Shown: positions 26,217 through 34,772 of the stretch, in pieces
Numbering within the stretch: position 1 is the first letter of the stretch
Layout of the letters: every line of letters starts with the position of its first letter
NCBI GenBank assembly: GCA_946545475.1
Contig: CAMNNO010000006.1
Location: 1-39,608, forward strand
Reading direction: 5' to 3'
DNA: 39,608 nucleotides
Source: an uncultured Blautia sp.
GTDB taxonomy: Bacteria; Bacillota; Clostridia; Lachnospirales; Lachnospiraceae
Translations under genes and position numbers: made by a program
Notes under the pieces: model-generated
What the model was told of the DNA's origin: nothing
Database searches by the model: none
Seen by the model: the letters and a program-made list of their open reading frames with translations, nothing else

Positions 26217-26280
26217 GGAAGAAATGAGAACGGTTCTTTTTTCTTGTAATTCGTAAGAAAAAACTGTCCCCATTTCTTCC
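26217..26280 (-). repeat. REP-like inverted repeat, copy 2
   Basis: GGAAGAAATGAGAACGGTTCTTTTTTCTT / AAGAAAAAACTGTCCCCATTTCTTCC, directly 3' of the flavoprotein stop codon. Confidence 0.85.
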
Positions 26281-26288
26281 GAATCATA

Positions 26289-27557
26289 TCATTTTTGAAT
26301 ACTGCTATAATCTGTAAGACCGTTGCCCGCTGTAATCGCCATAGCAGCCATGTAGGCAGTTGACCAGGCGATCTGCAGGTTGAAGCCTCCGGTCAGGGCG
26401 TCTACGTCCAGGACTTCTCCGATGAAGTACAGGCCGGGCAGCTGCTTTGACATCATTGTCCTGGGGTCGATGCTTTTGACATCGATCCCGCCACGGGTGA
26501 CTACGGCCTCCTCGAATCCACCGGTTCCCACAAGCGTCAGCGGAAAGGCCTTCATCAGGCGGACAAAGGAGAGTCTCTCCTCACGGGTGATGAGGGAGAC
26601 CTTTTTCTCCGGCGATATCCCCGAAAGCGTGACCATCACGGGGATCAGGGATGAGGGGAAGAGGGAGGATAGGGCATTTTTAAACTGCTTATTCGGAGCT
26701 TCGGCAAATTCCCTCTGGAGGCGCTTATCCAGCTGCTCCTCGGACAAGGCGCTCTTAAGGTCCAGAAAAGCGGCCAGATTTTTCTCTCTCAGGAGATGGC
26801 CGATCTTCGCGCTGGCGGACAGGGCCATGGGGCCGCTGACGCCGCGGCTGGTAAACAGTATCTCCCCGAAGTCCTCATATACGACTTTTTTCCCATCCAT
26901 GACCTTAAGGCCGGTGTTCCGGAGGGAAAGGCCCATAAGCTCCTGGCAGAAGCCTTCTTTTGCGAGGAGCGATACCAGCGAGGGCGCCGTATCGGTGACT
27001 TTGTGGCCGAGGCTCCTGGCAAAGCGGTAGCCATCGCCCGTGGAACCCGTGGAAGGGTAGGAAAGCCCTCCGCTTGCGACAAGGACGACATCGCCAGAAA
27101 CCGTTTCGCCATTTTCCAGGGCGAGCGAAAATCCGCCCTCCGCCTGCGGGATGATATCTTTAACAGCCGTCCGCAGGTGAACTTTTGTTCCGGCAAGGGA
27201 AAGCTGATGTTCCAGCGCCTTTATGATGTCCGAAGAATGGTCGGAGCAGGGAAAAACCCGTTTTCCCCGTTCTACCTTGAGGGGCACCCCGGCCTCCTCA
27301 AAAAAGGCCTGCGTCTCCTGGCTTCCGAAGGTGTAGAAGGAGCTGTACAGAAAGCGCCGGTTGGTGACCACGGCCTGCAGAAGCTCTTCCGGAGTGGAGT
27401 CGTTCGTCAGGTTGCAGCGCCCTTTGCCTGTGATAAAAAGCTTCTTGCCAAGCTTTTCGTTTTTTTCATAGATGTGGGTCTCAATGCCGGCTCTTCCCAG
27501 AAAGACGCCCGCCATCATGCCGGCGGCTCCGCCGCCGATGATCAGTGCTTTGCTCAT
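26289..27557 (-). CDS. NAD(P)/FAD-dependent oxidoreductase, HI0933/YhiN family
   Basis: GGGAAGMMAGVFLGRAG, LFITGKGRCNLTN, ASGGLSYPSTGSTGDGY and GEVLDVDALTGGFNLQIAWSTAY. Confidence 0.95.
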   Translation of the reverse strand: MSKALIIGGGAAGMMAGVFLGRAGIETHIYEKNEKLGKKLFITGKGRCNLTNDSTPEELLQAVVTNRRFLYSSFYTFGSQETQAFFEEAGVPLKVERGKRVFPCSDHSSDIIKALEHQLSLAGTKVHLRTAVKDIIPQAEGGFSLALENGETVSGDVVLVASGGLSYPSTGSTGDGYRFARSLGHKVTDTAPSLVSLLAKEGFCQELMGLSLRNTGLKVMDGKKVVYEDFGEILFTSRGVSGPMALSASAKIGHLLREKNLAAFLDLKSALSEEQLDKRLQREFAEAPNKQFKNALSSLFPSSLIPVMVTLSGISPEKKVSLITREERLSFVRLMKAFPLTLVGTGGFEEAVVTRGGIDVKSIDPRTMMSKQLPGLYFIGEVLDVDALTGGFNLQIAWSTAYMAAMAITAGNGLTDYSSIQK

Positions 27558-27594
27558 GATATATTCTCACATATGAAAATCCGTGCGTATACTG

Positions 27595-27666
27595 ATAATC
27601 GAGTAGGAGGGGAATCTTCCCCTCCTACTCGCCCGCGGGGAGACGTATTCTCCCCCTGCCATAACT
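27595..27666 (-). repeat. Modular structured repeat, unit D (reduced)
   Basis: Minus strand: TTATGGCAGG, GGGGAGA-ATACG-TCTCCCC, GCGGG, CGAGTAGGAGGGGAA-GA-TTCCCCTCCTACTCG, ATTAT. Confidence 0.8.
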
Positions 27667-27670
27667 GCAA

Positions 27671-27708
27671 GCGGGGCCAGACCCCTTTTGAAAGGGGCCG
27701 GCCCCGCC
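27671..27708 (-). terminator. Strong hairpin 3' of the OadA-like gene (no clear T-run)
   Basis: GCGGGGCC-aga-CCCCTTT-tg-AAAGGGG-cc-GGCCCCGC. Confidence 0.55.
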
Positions 27709-27724
27709 TGGTTAACGACTATCT

Positions 27725-29137
27725 TTAAACGGGATACGCGCCGTTTTTCTTGTCGGCTTCCTTCTCGTCCACACCTGTCTGCTGGGCCTGCCTGTACTTG
27801 AAGAAGTCGATGGCTACCTGCGGGAACAGGGCATAGGACAGAACGTCCTCATCCTGCTGGGAATACTGGGCCATCTCGCCGCGCAGCTTATCCAGCTCGT
27901 TTTCGATAAGATCGGCCGGACGGCAGGTGATCGGCTTGGCATCGCCAATACACTTTTTCTGGACTTCTTTGTTGAAGGGCTTGACGGTGGCGCCATATTT
28001 GCCAAGGAGCACATCCTTGGTCTCCTGGGTGACCATCTTGTACCTTTCGCCCATAATGACGTTGAAGACGGCCTGGGTACCCACGATCTGGGAGGACGGG
28101 GTGACAAGGGGCGGCTCGCCGAGGTCCTTGCGGACACGCGGAACCTCTTCCAGAACCTCGTAGAACTTGTCTTCCGCGTGCTGTTCCTTAAGCTGGCTGG
28201 TCAGGTTGGACAGCATGCCGCCGGGAACCTGATAGAGCAGCGTCTTGATGTTGACGCCCAGGTTCTTCGGGTTGAGAAGGCCGCTCTCCAGGGCTTCGTC
28301 GCGCATCGGGCGGAAGTAATCGGCGATCTCGGCCAGGAGCTTCTGGTCAAAGCCGGTATCATAGGGCGTGCCCTTGAAGGTCTCCACCATAACCTCGGTA
28401 GCCGGCTGGGAGGTTCCCAGGGCAAACGGGGATATGGCGGTATCGATGATATCAACGCCCGCTTCGACGGCCTTAAGGTAGGTCATGGAAGCCACGCCGG
28501 ACGTATAGTGGGTGTGGAGCTCGATCGGAATGTGGACCGTCTTCTTGAGGGCCGTGACAAGCTCGGTTGCCTTATAGGGAAGAAGAAGGCCGGCCATATC
28601 CTTGATGCAGATGGAGTCCGCGCCCATCTCCTCGATCTGGCGGGCGGTGTTGGTCCAGTATTCCAGGGTGTAGGCATCGCCGAGGGTGTAGGACAGGGCG
28701 ACCTGGGCATGGGCCTTTTCCTTGTTGGCGGCATGGACACAGGTCTGGAGGTTCCGAAGGTCGTTCAGGCAGTCAAAAATACGGATGATGTCGATGCCGT
28801 TGGCGACAGACTTCTGGACAAAGTATTCCACAACGTCGTCGGCGTAGGGACGGTAACCCAGGATGTTCTGGCCGCGGAACAGCATCTGGAGCTTAGTCTT
28901 TTTGAAGCCGTCGCGGAGCTTTCTAAGCCTCTCCCACGGGTCTTCCTTAAGGAAACGTAAGGATGCGTCAAAGGTCGCGCCGCCCCAGCACTCCACGGCG
29001 TGGTAGCCGACTTCATCCAGTTTATCGACAATAGGAAGCATCTGCTCGGTGCTCATGCGGGTCGCGATCAGGGACTGATGGGCATCGCGCAAAATAGTTT
29101 CCACTATTTTTACAGGTTTTTTCTCTTTATCTGACAT
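27725..29137 (-). CDS. Oxaloacetate decarboxylase alpha / 5S carboxyltransferase subunit without fused biotin domain
   Basis: ETILRDAHQSLIATRM, ECWGGATFDASLRFLKEDPWERL and IELHTHYTSGVASMTYLKA. Confidence 0.95.
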   Translation of the reverse strand: MSDKEKKPVKIVETILRDAHQSLIATRMSTEQMLPIVDKLDEVGYHAVECWGGATFDASLRFLKEDPWERLRKLRDGFKKTKLQMLFRGQNILGYRPYADDVVEYFVQKSVANGIDIIRIFDCLNDLRNLQTCVHAANKEKAHAQVALSYTLGDAYTLEYWTNTARQIEEMGADSICIKDMAGLLLPYKATELVTALKKTVHIPIELHTHYTSGVASMTYLKAVEAGVDIIDTAISPFALGTSQPATEVMVETFKGTPYDTGFDQKLLAEIADYFRPMRDEALESGLLNPKNLGVNIKTLLYQVPGGMLSNLTSQLKEQHAEDKFYEVLEEVPRVRKDLGEPPLVTPSSQIVGTQAVFNVIMGERYKMVTQETKDVLLGKYGATVKPFNKEVQKKCIGDAKPITCRPADLIENELDKLRGEMAQYSQQDEDVLSYALFPQVAIDFFKYRQAQQTGVDEKEADKKNGAYPV

Positions 29138-29236
29138 TTTTTATGTCTCCCTTTAATCAAAACAGAGGCTGCATCCGGGGGAGAACGCTTTCCCCCGGCG
29201 CCCTATCGTAAGATTCCAATTGTGTATGTCTGATCG

Positions 29237-30385
29237 TTATACGCCGAAGATGGCCATGAAGGTACCGGCCGCGACAGCAGTTCCGATAACGCCGGCCACG
29301 TTCGGCCCCATGGCATGCATCAGGAGGAAGTTGGTGGGGTCCTCCTCCGCGCCGACCTTCTGCGAAACGCGGGCGGCCATGGGCACGGCGGAAACGCCGG
29401 CCGAGCCGATCAGCGGATTTATCTTGCCTCCCGACATCTTGCACATCACCTTGCCGAGCAGGACGCCGCCCATGGTGCCAAAGGCAAAGGCAACCAGGCC
29501 AAGGAAGACGATCTTGAGCGTATCCCAGTTGAGGAAGGCTTCCGCGCTGGTGGATGCGCCGACACTCGTGCCGAGCAGGATGACGACGATGTACATAAGG
29601 GCGTTGGAAGCCGTCTCCGTCAGCTGCCTGACAACGCCGCACTCGCGGAACAGGTTGCCCAGCATCAGCATGCCCACAAGGGGAGCCGTGGTGGGAAGGA
29701 TCATGCAGACAACGATGGTGATGATGATGGGGAACAGGATCTTTTCCAGCTTGGAAACCGGGCGGAGCTGGCCCATCTTGATCTGGCGTTCTTCCTTGGT
29801 GGTAAACAGCTTCATGATGGGGGGCTGGATAATGGGCACCAGGGACATGTAGGAATAGGCCGCCACGGCGATGGGACCCATAAGGGTCGTCTGGCCGAGC
29901 TTACCGGCCAGGAAGATGGAGGTGGGGCCGTCAGCGCCGCCGATGATGGAGATGGCGGCCGCGGCCTTGCCGTTAAAGCCCAGGAAAATGGCCAGGAAAT
30001 AGGCCATGTAAATGCCCAGCTGGGCAGCCGCGCCCAGAAGGAAGCTTAAGGGGTTGGCGATAAGAGGCCCGAAATCCGTCATGGCGCCTACGCCCATGAA
30101 GATCAGGGACGGCAGGATGCTCCATTCGTCCAGAATGTAGAAGTAGTGCAGAAGGCCGCCAACACCGTTTGACATATTTTCCGGAAGGGCCATGATGTCC
30201 GGATAAATGTTCACCAGCAGCATACCGAAGGCGATGGGGACCAGGAGCAGCGGCTCAAACCCTTTGGCGATGGCCAGGTACAAGAATACGCAGGCCACAA
30301 TGATCATCAGGTAATTGCCCCATGTCAGGTTGAAGAAGGCTGTCTGGTGGATGAGGTTGGACAGGGTATTGGATATATAAGACAT
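29237..30385 (-). CDS. Sodium ion-translocating decarboxylase beta subunit (OadB/GcdB/MmdB family)
   Basis: FMGVGAMTDFGPLIANP, IGGADGPTSIFLAGKL and GNLFRECGVV. Confidence 0.96.
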   Translation of the reverse strand: MSYISNTLSNLIHQTAFFNLTWGNYLMIIVACVFLYLAIAKGFEPLLLVPIAFGMLLVNIYPDIMALPENMSNGVGGLLHYFYILDEWSILPSLIFMGVGAMTDFGPLIANPLSFLLGAAAQLGIYMAYFLAIFLGFNGKAAAAISIIGGADGPTSIFLAGKLGQTTLMGPIAVAAYSYMSLVPIIQPPIMKLFTTKEERQIKMGQLRPVSKLEKILFPIIITIVVCMILPTTAPLVGMLMLGNLFRECGVVRQLTETASNALMYIVVILLGTSVGASTSAEAFLNWDTLKIVFLGLVAFAFGTMGGVLLGKVMCKMSGGKINPLIGSAGVSAVPMAARVSQKVGAEEDPTNFLLMHAMGPNVAGVIGTAVAAGTFMAIFGV

Positions 30386-30408
30386 TTAGCTACCTCCTGT
30401 CTTCATCC

Positions 30409-30780
30409 TTAGTTCAGGGTGGCCAGAGTATCTCCGTTTTCTACAGCTGCGCCTTCCTTAACATCGATGCTGGCTACGGTGCCGTCCTGAGGAGCGACTA
30501 CGGGGATTTCCATCTTCATGGATTCCAGGATGATGATCGGATCGCCCTTCTTGACGGCGGCGCCGACAGAGGACTCGATCTTTAAGACTTTGCCGGGCAC
30601 GGAAGCCGCGACCTTAACAGAGCCTGCGCCGGCGGAAGCGGCAGCCTTCGGGGCGGCCTTGGGAGCGGCCTTCGGGGCCTTGGCAGCCCTGGGGGCAGCA
30701 GCGGGAGCGGCAGCGCCGGTGTTCTCTTCTACAGTGACATCATAAGCAACTCCGTTTACAGTGATGGTATAGCTTTTCAT
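30409..30780 (-). CDS. Biotin carboxyl carrier subunit
   Basis: Biotinylation motif ILESMKMEIPVVAPQDGTV after an Ala/Pro/Lys-rich linker. Confidence 0.95.
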   Translation of the reverse strand: MKSYTITVNGVAYDVTVEENTGAAAPAAAPRAAKAPKAAPKAAPKAAASAGAGSVKVAASVPGKVLKIESSVGAAVKKGDPIIILESMKMEIPVVAPQDGTVASIDVKEGAAVENGDTLATLN

Positions 30781-30978
30781 GAAAAATTCCTCCTAATTCA
30801 GATGCTGATCTCTTTTCGTAAGCACGCGGATCTCCTGCGGAAATATGCCGATCCGGCGCGGGGGGGGGAAAACGGATCAGAATGCAGGCATTCTGTTCGC
30901 TTCCTGATTCAGATATTGGTCAGGTATTAGCCTGATCCGGGTATTGGCCTGATCCAAATGCAGACCTGATCAAAGCTT

Positions 30979-31734
30979 TTATGCTTTTGCGCGTGACTTG
31001 CGGATCGAGCGCACCACGAAGCCATCCGGGGAGGTTCCCTCCATGGCGGCGATGGCGGCGGTCACGACGGCGATAATGGCAAGGTCGTCCTCTTCTTCTT
31101 CCTCTACTGCGGGCTGGGGCGCGGCCTTCTCGGGCGCGGGAGCCGCCTTGCCGGGCTTCGCGCCGGGCTGCGGGATGTACTTGAAAAGGGAAATGACAAA
31201 GGACAGAAGCAGGAGCACCAGGAACACGATGCAGATGCCCATGATCGTGTTCAGGGTAGCCCGGAGCATATTGGTCCCCAGGGGCAGGTTGACGTTCACC
31301 ACCAGCGAGGAGGGGTTAAGCTCCTGGTCCAGGGTGTAGATAAAATCAGCATCGGCTTTTTCAAATTCCACCGGATAGGTTACGGTATAGGTTTTGCCCT
31401 CGAGAGTGATCTCGGGCTCATCGGCTTCCGCCTGGCTTTCCTTTATATTGCCCAGGTCTTCGCGGGCGCCGAGCCAGGATTCCATGGCATTCTGGGTGAA
31501 AGCGTTGCCGTTTTCCTGAAAATCCGCGATCTGCTCATCATCCAGGGAGATGATGGTCCGTGTCAGATCCTCGATGCTGCCGAGCAGGGATTCCGAAAGA
31601 GCCTGCGGCAGTGCCTCGGCGGATACGGGGAGCGCACAGAAGGCGGATGTCAAAAGAAGGCTTACGGCCAGCATAAGGCCCATACCGGTTCTTTTTACAA
31701 ATCCTTTGATTTCAGGCTTTTTTTCATGCTTCAT
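30979..31734 (-). CDS. OadG family protein with large N-terminal exported domain
   Basis: Signal/TM start, ~130 aa extracytoplasmic region, internal TM (TIMGICIVFLVLLLLSFVISLFKYI), Ala/Pro linker, and DLAIIAVVTAAIAAMEGTSPDGFVVRSIRK tail. Confidence 0.85.
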   Translation of the reverse strand: MKHEKKPEIKGFVKRTGMGLMLAVSLLLTSAFCALPVSAEALPQALSESLLGSIEDLTRTIISLDDEQIADFQENGNAFTQNAMESWLGAREDLGNIKESQAEADEPEITLEGKTYTVTYPVEFEKADADFIYTLDQELNPSSLVVNVNLPLGTNMLRATLNTIMGICIVFLVLLLLSFVISLFKYIPQPGAKPGKAAPAPEKAAPQPAVEEEEEDDLAIIAVVTAAIAAMEGTSPDGFVVRSIRKSRAKA

Positions 31735-31749
31735 AAACAGTCACCTCTC

Positions 31750-33183
31750 TTAAACCGAACCGTGTTTCTTGGCGGGGCGGTCTTCTCTCTTGGTATAAAG
31801 CATCTCAAAAGCTCCGATCACATATTTTCTGGTATCGGCCGGGGAAATGACCGTATCGACATAGCCTCTGGCCGCTGCGGAGGCCGCGCCGGACTGAAGG
31901 GCCTTATACTCGGCAGCCTTTTCCTTAAGCGCAGCTGCGTCGGCCTGCGGGAACAGGATCTTGGCCGCGAGGTCGGAATCCATCATGCCGATCTCGGCGT
32001 TCTCCCAGGCATAGACCATATCCGCGCCGAGGGCCTTGCTGTTCATGACGGTATAGGCGCTGCCATAGGCTTTTTCCAGGATAACATTGACCTTCGGAAC
32101 GGTCGCGCCGGCAAAGGCCGAAACCATCTCGCCGAGGGCGGAGGCCATTCTCTTCTCGCTGCAGGAGGTCGCCAGGAAGCCGGTAACATTGGTCAGCGTC
32201 AGGACCGGAATGTTAAAGGCATCGCAGAAGCGGACAAAGCGGGCGGCCTTGCGGGCGCCTTCGGGTGAAAGCGTGCCGTCGCCTTCAAACACAGCCTTGC
32301 CTTCCTCATCGTAGACAGCGCTTCTGTTGGCAACAGCGCCTACGGTCTGGCCGTTAAGGCGGAGGAAGCCGGCGGCGATGTCCTGGCCATAGCCCTTCTT
32401 CACTTCGAAGAAGTCCTCATCGTCGGCGATGCGGGAAAGGGCAAGGGCAGTGTCGCCTGTGCAGGAGGGCAGATCCTCGCAGACGCGGTTCAGGTCGTCG
32501 TCCACTTCGTCATAGCTTCCGTTGTCCTCGTTGTTCGAGGGAAGGAAGCCGATGAGGGAACGGATACCGGCGAGGACATCCTCCTCGGAGCCGCAGTCGT
32601 CAATAAGGCCGGTCTGGGCCTGGAAGGCTGCTTTGGACAGCGCGTCATCCTTATTGCCCTTGATGGCATTGGGAGCGTTGACGAACATGCGCCCATTCTT
32701 TCCTTCGATAAAGGTGAAATCCGAAAGGCCCGCGAGGACAGCCATGCCGCCGCCGCAGTTTCCGAAAATGCCGAGGACCTGGGGAATGATGCCGGAAGCC
32801 ACGTTGGACTTAAGATAGATGGCGCCGAAGGCTTCCAGGGCGTCGGTAGCTTCCTGCAGGCGGAGGCCTCCGCAGTCGATAAGGCCGATGATGGGAGCTC
32901 CGGTCTTTAAAGCCATGTCATAAAGACGGGTGATCTTTTTGGCATGCATTTCGCCTAAAGTGCCGCCAAGGCAGGAGGCATCCTGGCTGTAGACATAGAC
33001 AAGGTTGCCGTCTATGACGCCGTAGCCTGTGATGACGCCATCCGAAGGTGCCTTCTGGGCGGAAGCGTTAAAGTCCGTTGACCGTGACAGAACGCCCTGT
33101 CCGATCTCGACAAAACTGTTGGCGTCTAAAAGGGATTCGATCCTTGTAGAAGCCGGGCTTTGTGTAGTGGTGCTCATGTTCAT
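31750..33183 (-). CDS. Acyl-CoA carboxylase-type carboxyltransferase (MmdA/PccB-like)
   Basis: PIIGLIDCGGLRLQEATDALEAFGAIYLKS, IFGNCGGGMAVLAGLSDFTF and GFLATSCSEKRMASALGEMVSAFAGATVPKVNVILEKAYGSAYTVM. Confidence 0.9.
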   Translation of the reverse strand: MNMSTTTQSPASTRIESLLDANSFVEIGQGVLSRSTDFNASAQKAPSDGVITGYGVIDGNLVYVYSQDASCLGGTLGEMHAKKITRLYDMALKTGAPIIGLIDCGGLRLQEATDALEAFGAIYLKSNVASGIIPQVLGIFGNCGGGMAVLAGLSDFTFIEGKNGRMFVNAPNAIKGNKDDALSKAAFQAQTGLIDDCGSEEDVLAGIRSLIGFLPSNNEDNGSYDEVDDDLNRVCEDLPSCTGDTALALSRIADDEDFFEVKKGYGQDIAAGFLRLNGQTVGAVANRSAVYDEEGKAVFEGDGTLSPEGARKAARFVRFCDAFNIPVLTLTNVTGFLATSCSEKRMASALGEMVSAFAGATVPKVNVILEKAYGSAYTVMNSKALGADMVYAWENAEIGMMDSDLAAKILFPQADAAALKEKAAEYKALQSGAASAAARGYVDTVISPADTRKYVIGAFEMLYTKREDRPAKKHGSV

Positions 33184-33366
33184 ATACCCTCCGTTGTTAA
33201 AAAATTGTTAAAAATTTGTTTTTTAAGAAAACGAAATTATCCTCATTCTAAAGGATAAGTAAAAAAAAGGCAAGGTCTTTTTTGAAATCTTAGCAGACAA
33301 AATTACTTGAAGTACTTGAAAATCGCCACCGGTAATTTTCTTAGTGCTTCTGCCTATACCGCGGCC

Positions 33367-33942
33367 TCATACCTCCAGCTTGACTTCCGATTTTACCTCT
33401 TCCTCGGCTTCCGCTTTGAAATCGGCGGCCCGGACGGGGTCTATGACAGGCAGGGAGGAGGTATCCTCCATGCCGAAGATGCGCAGGAACTCCTCCGTTG
33501 TCCCAAAAAGGATGGGGCGGCCGGGAGCATCGAGGCGGCCGAGTTCCTTAACCAGGTCAAATTCTATAAGCTTATTGACGGCGTGGTCGCTTTTCACGCC
33601 GCGGATCTTCTCGATCTCGGCCTTGGTCACGGGCTGCTTGTAGGCGATGATCGACAGGGTTTCCAGCATGACATCCGTGAGGACCGGCTTTTTGGGGTGA
33701 AGGGCCAGGCGGATGAGATACTCATAATACTCCTTTTTGGTGCAGAGCTGATAGGCGCTCCCCAGGGTGATCAGCTGGATCCCCCTGTTTTCCTGGCGGT
33801 AGTCTTCCGCCATTTCCTGAAGAATGAGCTTTAGCTCCTCGACGCCAATGAGCATGGCTTTTGATAATTCGGAAAGCTCCACGGAACTTCCCATGGCAAA
33901 TAAAACAGCCTCCAGGGCTGCCTTTATGTGTTCTTTGTCCAA
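33367..33942 (-). CDS. scpB: Segregation and condensation protein B
   Basis: ALEAVLFAMGSSVELSELSKAM and ETLSIIAYKQPVTKAEIEKIRGVKSDHAVNKLIE. Confidence 0.96.
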   Translation of the reverse strand: MDKEHIKAALEAVLFAMGSSVELSELSKAMLIGVEELKLILQEMAEDYRQENRGIQLITLGSAYQLCTKKEYYEYLIRLALHPKKPVLTDVMLETLSIIAYKQPVTKAEIEKIRGVKSDHAVNKLIEFDLVKELGRLDAPGRPILFGTTEEFLRIFGMEDTSSLPVIDPVRAADFKAEAEEEVKSEVKLEV

Positions 33943-33975
33943 ATACAGTCACCTCTGTGTCTTTTACGGCCCTTT

Positions 33976-34770
33976 TTAAGACGCTTCTTCCTCCATAAAC
34001 TCCGTCAGGTTCTTCCAGGTGTCGGGGTCATCCTCGACGTTCAGCGATATGTCGCCGAAAAGGCCATCCTGGTGGGCCGTCAGATGCCCCATTTTCATCA
34101 GCTCCAGGATGGACAGGAATGTGACCACCACCTGTACCTTTGAAGCCTGTGATGTTAAAAGCTCCCGGAAGGAAAAAGTCTGATGATCCTTGGCGAAGGT
34201 CCTCATCCACAGCATTTTTTCCGAGAGGCTGACCTCCTCCTTCTCGATCTTGCCGAAGCGGCTGCGGATAGGGTCCACCTTGTCCTCCTGGCGGCGCAGG
34301 ATCCCCTGGAAGATATCATTAAGCTTTTTGAGGGTGATGCCGGAAAGAAGCTCGGCAGGATCGGTTTTTGGACGGAATTTCTGGATCTCTTTGGGGATGG
34401 TGGGCTTTTTATAGTAGGCGCCGGCCGCATTGTCCAGGCATTCCTTAAGCTCGTAGGAAAGATATTTGTACATTTTGTATTCCAGAAGCTTTTTGACCAG
34501 GTCTTCCCGCGGGTCCTCCTCGTTGCCCTCCTCGTCCGTTTCCCTTGGCAGGAGCATGCGGCATTTGATGTCCAGGAGGGTGGAGGCCATGACCAGAAAT
34601 TCGCTCATGCTTGACAGGTCCTCCCTGTCGATCTGGCTTAAATAGGCCATATACTGATCTGTGATCTGAACGATGGGAATGTCAAAGATATCGATCTTGT
34701 TGGTTTCGATCAGATGGAGCAGAAGGTCCAGCGGACCTTCAAAGCGCGTAAGCTTAAATTCCATATCCAT
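33976..34770 (-). CDS. scpA: Segregation and condensation protein A
   Basis: FEGPLDLLLHLIETNKIDIFDIPIVQITDQYMAYL and MASTLLDIKCRMLLP. Confidence 0.97.
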   Translation of the reverse strand: MDMEFKLTRFEGPLDLLLHLIETNKIDIFDIPIVQITDQYMAYLSQIDREDLSSMSEFLVMASTLLDIKCRMLLPRETDEEGNEEDPREDLVKKLLEYKMYKYLSYELKECLDNAAGAYYKKPTIPKEIQKFRPKTDPAELLSGITLKKLNDIFQGILRRQEDKVDPIRSRFGKIEKEEVSLSEKMLWMRTFAKDHQTFSFRELLTSQASKVQVVVTFLSILELMKMGHLTAHQDGLFGDISLNVEDDPDTWKNLTEFMEEEAS

Positions 34771-34772
34771 AA

